DNA of 64,000 nucleotides from JBPRGH01 sp051418055 (GCA_051418055.1 JBPRGH010000019.1:1-64000), one strand, 5' to 3'. Counted from the first letter of the stretch, positions 18,107 to 27,939 are shown. Notes: generated by a model not told the origin, from the sequence alone. Made by a program: numbers and translations.

Positions 18107-18863
18107 GGATGCGATCATCTTGCTGATAGGAACAATAGGTATGGCAGGAATGGCAGTTGCTATTATTTTATTTGCTTATTTCTATCAAAAGAAAATAAAT
18201 GCTAAAAAACTGGAGCTACAGCAAATCAATGATATGTTAAAGGCCAGTGAGCTTGATGCTACTTACCGATACCTGGAAGGGCAGACAACTGAAAAAAATC
18301 GCATTGCAGCCGAGCTACATGACCAGATTGGAAGTCAGCTAATGATCCTTAAACTAAAAGTAAATGAAAGTATAAAGGGAAAAGAAAATGAAGAGCTCGG
18401 TTTTACTATTGACTATCTTTTAAATGATGTAAGAAGAATATCGCACGATCTTTCAAAGGGAATGTTTTCCGGAAACAACCTCATTCAAACACTTCAGGAT
18501 TATTTTCAGGGGATTGAAAGCAATAGTAAACTAAAGATCCGGAAAAATTTCCACCAGCTGCACCAAATACATAATGATCAGTTAGGAAAAAATGTATATA
18601 ATATTGTACAGGAGCTGTTGCACAATACTTTAAAATATGCTCAAGCCTCCATAGCAACGATTGAAATCAATTATTTTGAACGTGATTACCTTAATTTGAT
18701 CTATAGTGATGATGGAAAAGGGTTTGAACAAAACAAATCAACAGAAGGTATAGGTATAAAAAATATTAAAAGAAGGGTTGAGCTACATAATGGACAATTT
18801 TACTTAAATTCGGCAACTGGAAAAGGTATAGAAGTTAATATTGAAATTCCTTTAAATGAATAA
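18099..18863 (+). CDS. HisKA_3 sensor histidine kinase (NarL-type partner)
   Basis: 254 aa. One N-terminal membrane helix about 8-28, a short linker, HisKA_3 with phospho-acceptor H74 in AELHDQIGSQL, then HATPase_c about 160-254 with an N box (QELLHNTLKYA), DDGKGF and GIGIKNIKRRV. There is no periplasmic or PAS sensing domain, so the signal must come from a partner, most simply the coupled membrane proteins. Its stop overlaps the response regulator start by 8 bp. Confidence 0.92.
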   Translation: MNEDAIILLIGTIGMAGMAVAIILFAYFYQKKINAKKLELQQINDMLKASELDATYRYLEGQTTEKNRIAAELHDQIGSQLMILKLKVNESIKGKENEELGFTIDYLLNDVRRISHDLSKGMFSGNNLIQTLQDYFQGIESNSKLKIRKNFHQLHQIHNDQLGKNVYNIVQELLHNTLKYAQASIATIEINYFERDYLNLIYSDDGKGFEQNKSTEGIGIKNIKRRVELHNGQFYLNSATGKGIEVNIEIPLNE

Positions 18864-19488
18864 ACCTATACAGCTTCTTTTAGCAGATGATCATAAGATC
18901 ATACTTGACAGCTTATCCAATAGCCTTAATGAGCAGCCTGATATAATGGTTATGGCTCAGGCCTCTACAGGTACTGAAGTCCTGCAGGAGTTGCAGCATC
19001 AGGATTTTGATGTTGTTATCCTCGATCTTAATATGCCTGAGAAGAATGGGCTTGAGTGTATGGAGGTGATCTCTAAAGAATATCCTCACCTGAAAGTTCT
19101 GTTTCTAACTATTTATCAGGAGGAATATGTCATAAAAAAGTTAATCGAATTAGGGGCTAAAGGATTTTTACTAAAGAACGTATCGCTGGATAAACTTCTT
19201 GAGGTCATACGTTGTATCCACAAGGGTGGAACTTACTTTGATGACTTACCTGATCTTTATTTTAAAAACCAACAGCTGACACAGACAGGGCATGACTCTC
19301 TTACTCCACGTGAAAAAGAAATAATTAAGCTTACAGTTCAGGGGCTTCCGAGCCATGAAATAGCAGATCAATTGTTTATATCAGAATATACGGCAAATAC
19401 CCATCGTAAAAATATCCTGCGAAAGCTTAAACTCGCTAATATTGCCCAGCTGGTGGCATTTGCTAAATCTTCCGGAATCCTGGAATAA
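18856..19488 (+). CDS. LuxR/NarL-family response regulator
   Basis: 210 aa. Receiver domain 1-125 with acidic pair D11-D12, phosphorylation site D57 (VILDLNMPEKNG) and conserved Lys in LLKN near 110; LuxR-type helix-turn-helix about 148-210 (LTPREKEIIKL ... TANTHRKNILRKL). Cognate of the kinase with which it overlaps by 8 bp. Probably binds DNA as a dimer; the palindrome at 16221 is a candidate target. A bidirectional terminator follows at 19490. Confidence 0.95.
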   Translation: MNKPIQLLLADDHKIILDSLSNSLNEQPDIMVMAQASTGTEVLQELQHQDFDVVILDLNMPEKNGLECMEVISKEYPHLKVLFLTIYQEEYVIKKLIELGAKGFLLKNVSLDKLLEVIRCIHKGGTYFDDLPDLYFKNQQLTQTGHDSLTPREKEIIKLTVQGLPSHEIADQLFISEYTANTHRKNILRKLKLANIAQLVAFAKSSGILE

Positions 19489-19489
19489 A

Positions 19490-19530
19490 ATTAAAAAGCA
19501 CTGAGATTTAAATTCACAGTGCTTTCATTC
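19490..19530. terminator. Bidirectional terminator
   Basis: Perfect arms AAAGCACTG (19495-19503) and CAGTGCTTT (19517-19525), 13-base loop, A-rich before and T-rich after. It lies between the convergent regulator and hydrolase genes. Confidence 0.85.
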
Positions 19531-19550
19531 TTTCATTTTCTGTTTATTGT

Positions 19551-20189
19551 TTACATATGCTTATCAAGCCATTTATTCACATGACCGGCAACCTCTTCAA
19601 GCTTACCCGGTTCTTCAAAAAGATGAGTGGCTCCGGGTACTATTTCAATATGATGATTTTCCAGATCTTCAGCTGCAGAATGGTTCATATCAATAACGGG
19701 TGTATCCAACCCTCCAATAATTAATAATACCGGACATTTTACCTTATCAAGCTCGCCGATAGCCAAATCAGGTCTACCACCCCGGGAAATTACAGTCTTC
19801 ACATCCCCCTGCTCCAGTCGTGCTGTGGCTTTTAAAGCTGATGCTGCGCCGGTGCTAGCACCAAAAAAGGCTATATCAAGATCAGAGATCCTATCCTGTT
19901 CCCTAACCCATTTAGTAGCACTCATTAAACGTTTTGTTAAGAGCTCAATATCAAATCGGTTAGCATAAATCTGATCCTCCTGATTGGTTAAAAGATCGAA
20001 TAAAAGGGTACCATAGCCATTTTTATTCAACTGCTCAGCAACATTTCTGTTACGCGGGCTCAACCTACTGCTACCTGCACCATGTGAAAAAATTACTAAT
20101 CCCCTGGGATTATCAGGAATATTTAAATTTCCCTCTAATGACCTGTCACCTATATTAATATCAACCTTCTCTTCTATATCTAATTCCAT
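19551..20189 (-). CDS. Alpha/beta hydrolase, dienelactone-hydrolase-like
   Basis: 212 aa, soluble. Nucleophile S112 in FGASTGA, acid D162 in GGLDTP, His H189 in GATHLF, oxyanion strand FSHGAGSS near 34-41: a complete triad. Substrate unknown. Such hydrolases are often found next to, or fused to, the phosphoribosyltransferase type encoded just upstream (20200); the two genes are 10 bp apart and surely cotranscribed. ATG start at 20189 with an AAGGAG about 7 bases before it. Confidence 0.87.
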   Translation of the reverse strand: MELDIEEKVDINIGDRSLEGNLNIPDNPRGLVIFSHGAGSSRLSPRNRNVAEQLNKNGYGTLLFDLLTNQEDQIYANRFDIELLTKRLMSATKWVREQDRISDLDIAFFGASTGAASALKATARLEQGDVKTVISRGGRPDLAIGELDKVKCPVLLIIGGLDTPVIDMNHSAAEDLENHHIEIVPGATHLFEEPGKLEEVAGHVNKWLDKHM

Positions 20190-20199
20190 ACCGTGCTCC

Positions 20200-20829
20200 T
20201 TAATTTTGTTCTACATTATCAAATTTTGCCAATAGTTCTACAACCTCTGAATCATCCGTTTGCTCAAATTTTTCATAAAATTGGCCTACGGCCATAAATT
20301 CTTTTGGTTGTAAAGGACAAACCACCAGGTCCACAATCCCTTCAAATCTTTTTACTGTTCTTGGTGGTGCTACGGGAACGGCAATAATAATCTGTTTGGG
20401 GTCCTCCTTTTTAATAAGTTGCACAGTAGCCATCATTGTATTTCCTGTTGCAATACCATCATCGACTATGATAACTGTTTTACCCACCATATCGTAATCT
20501 GGTTCTTCCCTGCCCGTAAATTTTTTATAGTTATTACGTAGCTTCTCCCGCAGCCTTTCTGTTTCTTTATCTATATAAGCCTGGTCCACATCTGCAGGAT
20601 TAACGATGCGATCTTTTAATGATACTGCACCTATTGCCAGTTCAGGGTTTAAGGGATGCCCTATTTTTTTAATCATGGCAATATCCAGATCAAAATTCAG
20701 CGATTTAGCTATATTGTTTGCCAATGGCACCCCGCCACGAGGAATTCCGAGTATAATTCCATCCTCACCTCTAAATTGTTGTAATTCTTCACTTAGCCTC
20801 TCCGAGGCATCTTGTCTATTTGTATACAT
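20200..20829 (-). CDS. Phosphoribosyltransferase family protein
   Basis: 209 aa. PRPP-binding motif VIIVDDGIATGNT at 119-131 and the N-terminal PRGG loop near 30-33 place it in the type I PRTase fold. The nucleobase or other acceptor cannot be read from the sequence; this subgroup is annotated only as phosphoribosyltransferase. Leads a two-gene unit with the hydrolase at 19551. ATG at 20829 is preceded by AGGAGG (plus 20835-20840) with a 5-base gap. Confidence 0.87.
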   Translation of the reverse strand: MYTNRQDASERLSEELQQFRGEDGIILGIPRGGVPLANNIAKSLNFDLDIAMIKKIGHPLNPELAIGAVSLKDRIVNPADVDQAYIDKETERLREKLRNNYKKFTGREEPDYDMVGKTVIIVDDGIATGNTMMATVQLIKKEDPKQIIIAVPVAPPRTVKRFEGIVDLVVCPLQPKEFMAVGQFYEKFEQTDDSEVVELLAKFDNVEQN

Positions 20830-20915
20830 AACTTCCTCCTACTTTCTTCTCTCTCTCTTATTAATTTAAAAAGTTAAGAAGGTATTATGTTTAGATTTTT
20901 AGGGCTTAATAAAAA

Positions 20916-21731
20916 TTAAAATCTTAAGGTTAAGGTAGCACCTGATTGTCCTGTGGGTAGTATAAAAGGTGTAAGAGAAGTGTTAAGGTTGTCATTATTA
21001 AAGAGTTTGCCATTCAGCCAGTAAACGGTATTAACAGATAAAATTCCTACACCTGCACCAGCCAGCACATCAGACATCCAGTGCTTATTGTTAAGTACCC
21101 TTAAAACGCCCGTAGCTCCGGCAATTGTATAGCTAACAACACTCACCCAGGGTTTCGAATCTCTGAATTCCTTATCCATGAAAGTTGCTATAGTAAATGC
21201 ATAAGCTGTATGTCCGGATGGAAAAGCATGAGGATCACCATCAGGTCTTTCCATACCTGTCCATGCTTTTGTAGGCCATACAAGCGCCGATGTTAAAATA
21301 CCTGAAGCCAGAAGAAGTAATGTCTGGCGTTTAAGTCCATGCCGGCCCTCCTCCGATAATAAGCTGATGCCGTAAAGCCCAACTAACGGCCCCCACATCA
21401 AAAAATCATCAGCATTCGTACTGAACTCCGGAAAAGCGCGGGACCTATAATCAAAAAGATCATGGCTGCTAAAGAAGCCTCTTCCCTCTAATGTATAAAT
21501 GCCTGCAAGTATTAAAGCAGCGGAAGGAGCCACACCACGTCTAAGAAATCGCCTGTTGTTACCTTCCGGAAGTTCCGAGGTCTTTATCTTTTCCTTCTCT
21601 TCAGAAGAAAGATCAACCTCTGTACTAACTGTATCTTGTGGATTTTTTACTTGTTGGGATTCTTGGGCTGTTACAGAAAACGAATTAATTAATATAAAAA
21701 AAATTATTGCTGTCTTATTAAAATCAGTCAT
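20916..21731 (-). CDS. PAP2 family membrane phosphatase
   Basis: 271 aa with a signal peptide about 1-22 (TAQ). All three PAP2 motifs are present: K155 to R162-P163 (KAWTGMERP), PSGH 171-174, and R211, H217, D221 (RVLNNKHWMSD). The catalytic residues are intact, so it likely dephosphorylates lipid phosphates such as phosphatidate or undecaprenyl diphosphate on the periplasmic side. The first ~60 residues after the signal are charged and low-complexity, which is longer than minimal PAP2 enzymes. Confidence 0.88.
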   Translation of the reverse strand: MTDFNKTAIIFFILINSFSVTAQESQQVKNPQDTVSTEVDLSSEEKEKIKTSELPEGNNRRFLRRGVAPSAALILAGIYTLEGRGFFSSHDLFDYRSRAFPEFSTNADDFLMWGPLVGLYGISLLSEEGRHGLKRQTLLLLASGILTSALVWPTKAWTGMERPDGDPHAFPSGHTAYAFTIATFMDKEFRDSKPWVSVVSYTIAGATGVLRVLNNKHWMSDVLAGAGVGILSVNTVYWLNGKLFNNDNLNTSLTPFILPTGQSGATLTLRF

Positions 21732-21790
21732 TTACAATTATGATATTTAAAAAGTTTTTCTTTTTATAAAAAACTTAGAAAGCTTATTGT

Positions 21791-23668
21791 TTATTTCATC
21801 AACTCATCCAGCTCCATCCAGCGCAGCATTTTATTCTCTATAGCTTCTGAAATTGCTTCTATTTTTTGAGAATTTTCCATTAATTCATCGTATTCCAGCT
21901 GTTGATTTGTCATCTTATCAACCAGTTGTTTTTTCTCTTTTTCAAGCTTCTCTATTTCTTTCTGCAAAGTTTCATACTCCCGCTTTTCATTATATGAAGC
22001 TTTAGTTTTTTCTTTTTTTGGCGCCTCAGCTGATGGTTTAACCTGCTCCTGCTTTTTTGCAGCCTTAATTTTGTCAGCTTTTTCTTTCTCCTCCATTTCC
22101 TCCCTGAAAGCACTATAGTTTCCATTATAGAAGTTTACTTCCCCTTCTCCTTCAAATACAATCAATTGATCTACAAGGTGGTCGACAAAATAACGATCGT
22201 GAGAAACGAGCAAAAGACAACCGGAAAACTTCTCAAGGAAATCCTCAAGCACATTCAAAGAGTCAATGTCAAAATCATTAGTTGGCTCATCCAGGATCAG
22301 AAAGTTAGGATTTTTGATCAATACCTTCATCAGCTGAAGACGCTTACGCTCTCCCCCGCTTAGTTTCTCTACAAAAGTATACTGGCGTTCCCCGGGGAAC
22401 AGGAACATCTCCAGGAATCTTGCCGCAGAAATAGTACTTCCATCAGAAAGTGTGAAATTCTCAGCTATTTGTGTTAACTCTTCTATTACCCTGTTCTTCG
22501 GATTAAGGTCCTCCGACTCCTGTGTAAAGTAACCAAATTTAGTTGTAAGACCGGGAATTACCTTACCACTATCAGGTTTGATCTTTCCTGTAAGTAAATT
22601 AAGGAATGTAGACTTTCCCGTTCCGTTTTTACCTACAACACCAATTCTGTCTTTCTTTTTAAACGTGTAGGAGAAGCTGTTCACAATATTTTTATCATCA
22701 AAATTTTTCTGTAGCCCCTGTACTTCGAGTATCTTACCGCCCTGCCGCGATGATTTAATATCAAGCTCAAGCTTATCTCTTTTGATATTTTGACTTGCTT
22801 TCTCCTGAATATCATAAAATGCTTCTATCCGGCTCTTAGATTTTGTTCCCCTTGCTTTCGGCTGCCTCCGCATCCAGTCAAGCTCTTTACGAAGGAGGTT
22901 CTTTGCTTTAGTTACCTCTACTTTCAACTGCTCTTCACGGGCTGCTTTCTTTTCCAGGAAATAGGCATAATTTCCTTCATAGCGATATAAGTTTCCCCGA
23001 TCGAGCTCTAAAATACTGGTCGCCACATTATCAAGGAAGTATCTGTCGTGGCTAACCATTAGCAGGGTGATATTCTGTGTAGATAAATATTGTTCCAGCC
23101 ACTCAATGGCATCAATATCCAGATGGTTGGTAGGCTCATCCATCAATATAAGATCAGGTTCTGCCAAAAGCAGCTGTGCTAGAAAAACCCTTTTTTGCTG
23201 TCCTCCGGAAAGTTCATTAAATGGCTGGTCCAGGCTTTCAATACTTAACTTGCCCGTTACCTCCTCAACTTTTGATTCATAATCCCAGGCATTGAATTGT
23301 TCCATCTTTTCAAGGAGTTGCTGCATCTTTTCAGAACCTGTAGATGGGTCATTAACAGCATTTTTATAATCTTCCACAACCAGGGCCACCTCATTATCTT
23401 TATTAAAAATAACTTCTCGCACTGTTTTTTCACCGGCAGTGATCATCTGTTGCTGCAGATATCCCAACGAAATCCCATCACGGACTGCTACCTCGCCCTC
23501 ATCAGGAGGTAATAAGCCCGCAATTATTTTCACCAGAGTTGATTTGCCCGTACCATTTTCGCCAACAAGCACAAGCTTTTCACCTCTTTCAATACCAAGA
23601 GTAACATTGCGGAACAACCAACGATCATTAACTGATTTAGCTAAAGATTCTACAGAAAGAAAATTCAT
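21791..23668 (-). CDS. ABC-F family ATPase (Uup-like)
   Basis: 625 aa soluble twin-ATPase. First cassette: Walker A GENGTGKST 36-44 and signature LSGGQQ near 153; linker about 240-310; second cassette: Walker A GKNGTGKST near 348 and LSGGERKR near 440. A charged coiled-coil C-terminal domain (about 535-625) is the Uup-type extension. Without membrane helices it is not a transporter; ABC-F proteins act on the ribosome, and Uup has been tied to translation and recombination phenotypes. 59 bp upstream of the PAP2 gene on the same strand. Confidence 0.9.
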   Translation of the reverse strand: MNFLSVESLAKSVNDRWLFRNVTLGIERGEKLVLVGENGTGKSTLVKIIAGLLPPDEGEVAVRDGISLGYLQQQMITAGEKTVREVIFNKDNEVALVVEDYKNAVNDPSTGSEKMQQLLEKMEQFNAWDYESKVEEVTGKLSIESLDQPFNELSGGQQKRVFLAQLLLAEPDLILMDEPTNHLDIDAIEWLEQYLSTQNITLLMVSHDRYFLDNVATSILELDRGNLYRYEGNYAYFLEKKAAREEQLKVEVTKAKNLLRKELDWMRRQPKARGTKSKSRIEAFYDIQEKASQNIKRDKLELDIKSSRQGGKILEVQGLQKNFDDKNIVNSFSYTFKKKDRIGVVGKNGTGKSTFLNLLTGKIKPDSGKVIPGLTTKFGYFTQESEDLNPKNRVIEELTQIAENFTLSDGSTISAARFLEMFLFPGERQYTFVEKLSGGERKRLQLMKVLIKNPNFLILDEPTNDFDIDSLNVLEDFLEKFSGCLLLVSHDRYFVDHLVDQLIVFEGEGEVNFYNGNYSAFREEMEEKEKADKIKAAKKQEQVKPSAEAPKKEKTKASYNEKREYETLQKEIEKLEKEKKQLVDKMTNQQLEYDELMENSQKIEAISEAIENKMLRWMELDELMK

Positions 23669-23995
23669 AAATTATATTTTGTGCGAAGTTAATCCAGAGA
23701 AGCCTGATATCCTTAATAATAAAAAAATGAACCAGGAAGTTTAAAATTTCCAGATTGCATAAAGAAGTAATATCAATATTTTTATAGTTGTTACCTGCAT
23801 TCCATAATTATATCCTATAAAGAAAAATCATTGCCTGTCTTTCCTTTATCTTTACATTCTTTAATCAAAACTAACTTCATCTTGCCTTGTTGATTAAATA
23901 AACATATAAGTTCAACAATGCACATCTATTGATCTTTAGAAGAAATTTATAATAATAAGTTAGCGATTTCATTCTAAAGCTGTCGATTTTAATTT
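23669..23995. other. Intergenic region, no feature seen
   Basis: AT-rich 327-bp gap between the divergent ABC-F and APC transporter genes. I see no ORF, clear promoter box pair, hairpin or repeat in it. Confidence 0.6.
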
Positions 23996-26089
23996 ATGGA
24001 AAAACCAAAAAATCTTAAAAAGAATCTGGGGCTTTTTGATGTCTTCGCGATTAGTACGGGAGCCATGTTTAGCTCTGGATTTTTTTTGCTTCCGGGGCTG
24101 GCCACAGCCGAGGCTGGTCCGGCAACTGTTTTAGCATATTTATTGGCTGGATTACTTATGCTACCTACTCTTTTTAGTATGGCTGAGCTTAGCACGGCAA
24201 TGCCCAAGGCCGGAGGTTCTTATTACTTTATGGATCGCAGCCTTGGACCCTTATTAGGGACCATCGGAGGCTTTGGCACCTGGCTTGCTTTGGTATTTAA
24301 GAGCTCCTTCGCTTTGATTGGATTAGGGGCATACCTCGTGATCTTTATAGACCTGCCTGTTAAACCTGTAGCTATTGGATTAACAGTAGCTTTCACCCTA
24401 TTGAATATTTTTGGAGTTAAGGAAACTTCTTTAGTGCAGCGTATACTTGTAACTGCATTAGTAGCAATACTAACTGTATTTATTATTGCCGGGTTGCTGC
24501 AGGTTGAACAAATCGGATTTAGTGAAGTTAAAACCAATCAACTCACCCCTTTTTTTCCTTTTGGATTTGATTCCACCATTTTCACTGTCGGGCTGGTTTT
24601 TGTTTCCTATGCCGGATTGACCAAGATAGCAAGTGTATCCGAGGAGGTTCAGAATCCTGAAAAAAATATTCCAAGAGGTATGCTTCTCTCACTTGCGGCA
24701 GCTACATTTCTTTATGTAACAGGAGTTTTTATTCTTGTGGCATTATTACCTCCAGCAGAACTACGTGAAGATCTTACCCCTGTAGCAACAGCATCTTCTG
24801 AGGTTTTCCAATGGATGCCCGGACAAATTGGTCTGATCCTTATTGTCGTGGCTGCCATAGCTTCATTTACTTCTACTGCCAATGCTGGAATTATGTCAGC
24901 TTCCCGCTATCCGCTAGCTATGGCAAGAGACAATCTGATTAAATCAAAATTTGCCAAAATAGGCCGTTTTGGCACTCCACATTTTTCAATTATAGCAACA
25001 GGAATTTTTATGATCCTTATAATATTGATCTTCTCTGAATTAGGTATGGCTAAACTTGCCAGCGCCTTTCAGCTCCTGATATTTGCGATACTGAATGTAG
25101 CGGTAATAATAATGAGAGAAAGTAATATTCCTTCCTATCTCCCGGGTTATAAAAGCCCTTTCTATCCCTGGATGCAAATATTGGGGATTATCTTTTCCTT
25201 ATTTCTTATCTCCAATATGGGCCTGCTATCCATCTTTTTCTCTTTAGGTATAATCCTCATGAGTATCCTGTGGTTTTATGTTTATGCCCGTAAGAAAGTG
25301 ATCAGAGAGGGAGCAATATATCATATATTTGAGCGGCTTGGACGGGAGCGCCATAAAGAACTGGAAGATGAATTTCGTGTTATTTTAAAAGAAAAAGGTC
25401 CTATTGATCCTGTGGCTTATGAAGATATGATTGCCAGATCTAAAGTATTTATTGAGGATGAATCGGAAACATTTGAGGATGCTTTGGAAAAAGCAGTATC
25501 AAAACTGGAAAAAGTGCTTCCTTTAGATCATGATGAAATTAAAAATTATGTGAAAGGTGAAAAGAATATCGAGAACATCCCGGTTTTTAATCATATAGCG
25601 ATCCCTCATTTTTCAGATCCCAGAATAGAGAAGCCGGAAATAATCATCATGCGGTTTGTAGATAAAACAATCATAAACAGACCTAATGATGAGCCCAGGG
25701 AGACAAAACTAGAGGGACTAATACTTTTATCAGGTAATGAAAGTAATAAAAATATGCACCTTCGATTTTTGAGCCAACTGGCTAATTTGATCGACCAGGA
25801 AGATTTCCTTGAAAAGTGGTGTGCAGCAAAAGATAAAACTGATTTAAAAGAATGTTTCCTTGAGGAGGAAAAACATCTTGTATTTGAACTCAAAAAAAAT
25901 GAACCTACAGAAGAGTTCATTGATAAAAAAGTAAAATATACATCAATGGACGGCTGCCGGATCCTTTACATTTACCGTGGTGAAAATTTATTACTGGCAG
26001 AAAATAACTTAAAGTTAGAAGAAGGTGATCGTATAACAGTAATCGGAGAAAAAGATAACATCAAGCAGCTGAAAGAACGGATCAAGTAA
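23996..26089 (+). CDS. APC-superfamily permease fused to PTS EIIA-like and RCK_C domains
   Basis: 697 aa. Residues 1-432 form an amino acid/polyamine permease with about 12 helices (STGAMFSSGFF near 20-30, FVSYAGLTK near 202-210). A cytoplasmic linker leads to a fructose/nitrogen-type PTS EIIA domain about 475-625, with the phosphorylatable His likely H538 (AIPHFSD) and a second conserved His H588 (MHLRFLSQLA). A TrkA-C/RCK_C domain about 630-697 ends the protein (LLLAENNLKLEEGDRITVIG). The design suggests transport gated by phosphorylation state and a small ligand. Substrate unknown; no other PTS protein is in this window. Confidence 0.86.
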   Translation: MEKPKNLKKNLGLFDVFAISTGAMFSSGFFLLPGLATAEAGPATVLAYLLAGLLMLPTLFSMAELSTAMPKAGGSYYFMDRSLGPLLGTIGGFGTWLALVFKSSFALIGLGAYLVIFIDLPVKPVAIGLTVAFTLLNIFGVKETSLVQRILVTALVAILTVFIIAGLLQVEQIGFSEVKTNQLTPFFPFGFDSTIFTVGLVFVSYAGLTKIASVSEEVQNPEKNIPRGMLLSLAAATFLYVTGVFILVALLPPAELREDLTPVATASSEVFQWMPGQIGLILIVVAAIASFTSTANAGIMSASRYPLAMARDNLIKSKFAKIGRFGTPHFSIIATGIFMILIILIFSELGMAKLASAFQLLIFAILNVAVIIMRESNIPSYLPGYKSPFYPWMQILGIIFSLFLISNMGLLSIFFSLGIILMSILWFYVYARKKVIREGAIYHIFERLGRERHKELEDEFRVILKEKGPIDPVAYEDMIARSKVFIEDESETFEDALEKAVSKLEKVLPLDHDEIKNYVKGEKNIENIPVFNHIAIPHFSDPRIEKPEIIIMRFVDKTIINRPNDEPRETKLEGLILLSGNESNKNMHLRFLSQLANLIDQEDFLEKWCAAKDKTDLKECFLEEEKHLVFELKKNEPTEEFIDKKVKYTSMDGCRILYIYRGENLLLAENNLKLEEGDRITVIGEKDNIKQLKERIK

Positions 26090-26124
26090 TTATTTGCGGC
26101 TAAAATTATTTAAATATTTGAAGA

Positions 26125-27939
26125 CTATAAATAGCCCCTTGCCTGAAGATTAAAGAGATGGGCATAAATACCATCTTTTTTCAGCAACTCATTATGAGTA
26201 CCCATTTCTGCCCTTTGTCCTTTGTCCAGCACGAGTATACGATTTGCCATTCGAACTGTAGAAAAACGATGGGAGATTAAGACAGCGGTCTTTTCCTGGG
26301 TCAGGTCTGCAAAACGCTGGAATACCTCGTGCTCTGCCCTGGCATCAAGTGCAGCTGTCGGTTCATCTAATATTAAAAGCTGAGCATCGCGCATATATGC
26401 ACGGGCCAAAGCCACCTTCTGCCACTGCCCGCCTGAAAGGTCAACACCTTCAGCAAACCGCCTCCCGATCATTTGCTCATACTGATTAGGTAAACTTTCT
26501 ATCACCTGGCTTGCAAGGCTTTTAACGGATGCTGTTTTAATCAGCTCAATATTCTCCTTTTCCTCGATCTGACCTACTGCTACATTTTGACCTGCTGTTA
26601 ACTGAAACTTTACAAAATCCTGAAAAATAACACCTGTATTTTTATTAAGGTCTTCCGGATCATACTCCCTGAGGTCTATTCCATCTAATAGTATCCTTCC
26701 TTCCGTTGGATCATAAAGCCGCGCTAATAATTTTACTAAAGTCGTTTTTCCTGCACCATTCTCTCCTACGAGTGCCAGCTTTTCACCGGCATGCAGATGA
26801 AAAGAAAGATCCCGTACGGCATATAGTTCTGTGTTTTCATACTTAAAACTAACATCCTGAAATTCAAAACCTTTTTTGATTGGCCGCGGCACCTTCTTTG
26901 ATCCTGATTTATTCAGCATTTTAGAGTTAATGGCAAAAAACTCAAAGAAATCCTGCAGGTAAAGGGCGCCTTCAGTAATTTTTGAAAAACGATTTAAAGC
27001 ACCCTCTAATAAAGTCCTGAATCGTAAAAAAGAACCTGCAAGAAAAGTAAGGTCACCAATGGTAAGCTGGCCTCTGACAGTCTGATAAATGATATATGCA
27101 TACGTACTATAATAAGCTATTGTCCCGAGTGCAGAAAATACTACTCCCCAGAATGCACGTTTTTGAGAGATGACTTTATTTAGCCTGAAAAACTTATCTG
27201 AAAGATAACTAAACCGCTGGATCAGGAAACCAGACAATCCAAAAACCTTTACTTCCTTAGCGGTAACATCACTGGCACCCGTATAGCGTAAATAATCCAG
27301 CTCCCGTCGCTCCGGTGTCCAACCATGCACCAGGCTATAGCTTTGTTCGTTGAAATAATTCTCTCCTAAAAAAGAAGGGATCACAGCTATTATCAGCAGT
27401 ATTATGAGGAGTGGGCTAAAAACTACTAAACCAATGGCAAGAGATATCATTGTAATTATATCCTGCACCTGGCTAAGTACCTGCGACATAAGTACTGTCC
27501 GTCCTAAAGTCTGACGTCTTGCCCTCTCCAGCTTATCATAAAATTCTGCATTTTCAAATTGGTCCAGGTCAAGCCTTCCCGCATGCTCCATAATTCTTAC
27601 AGAAGATTCATTGGCAAAAAGATCACCAAGCAGGCTATCCAATAAAGCTATGGCTCTATTTAAAATATCGGAAAGAATGGCCAGCCCGAATTCAATTAGC
27701 AGATATATGATCAGCTGGTTATAATCATCTGCCACTGCTGAATTATGAAGCTCGATAATTTCATCAATGATCAGCTTTCCGACATAAAGCATGGCCAGGG
27801 GAATAACCGCCTTTAGCAATCGTAGGATTACATTCAAAAATGCCATCCGCGGATTGGTATCCCACATCATTTTCAAAAATGGAGGGACATGCCGCAATGC
27901 ATTAAACTGATCACTAAAAGACTTGCTTTCTTTTGCCAT
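26125..27939 (-). CDS. ABC transporter permease/ATPase (type I exporter half)
   Basis: 604 aa half-transporter: six membrane helices in about 35-330 and an ATPase domain from about 350 with Walker A GENGAGKTT, signature LSGGQWQK, Walker B LLILDEPTAALD and the H-loop ISHRF. Works as a dimer; may export a lipid, peptide or drug, but nothing in the sequence defines the substrate. Stands alone, convergent with the APC fusion gene. Confidence 0.9.
   Translation of the reverse strand: MAKESKSFSDQFNALRHVPPFLKMMWDTNPRMAFLNVILRLLKAVIPLAMLYVGKLIIDEIIELHNSAVADDYNQLIIYLLIEFGLAILSDILNRAIALLDSLLGDLFANESSVRIMEHAGRLDLDQFENAEFYDKLERARRQTLGRTVLMSQVLSQVQDIITMISLAIGLVVFSPLLIILLIIAVIPSFLGENYFNEQSYSLVHGWTPERRELDYLRYTGASDVTAKEVKVFGLSGFLIQRFSYLSDKFFRLNKVISQKRAFWGVVFSALGTIAYYSTYAYIIYQTVRGQLTIGDLTFLAGSFLRFRTLLEGALNRFSKITEGALYLQDFFEFFAINSKMLNKSGSKKVPRPIKKGFEFQDVSFKYENTELYAVRDLSFHLHAGEKLALVGENGAGKTTLVKLLARLYDPTEGRILLDGIDLREYDPEDLNKNTGVIFQDFVKFQLTAGQNVAVGQIEEKENIELIKTASVKSLASQVIESLPNQYEQMIGRRFAEGVDLSGGQWQKVALARAYMRDAQLLILDEPTAALDARAEHEVFQRFADLTQEKTAVLISHRFSTVRMANRILVLDKGQRAEMGTHNELLKKDGIYAHLFNLQARGYL

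Noticed and set aside
21745..21775. AT-only hairpin (AAGTTTTT/AAAAACTT) after the ABC-F gene
   Set aside because: Weak A/T stem, not convincing as a terminator.
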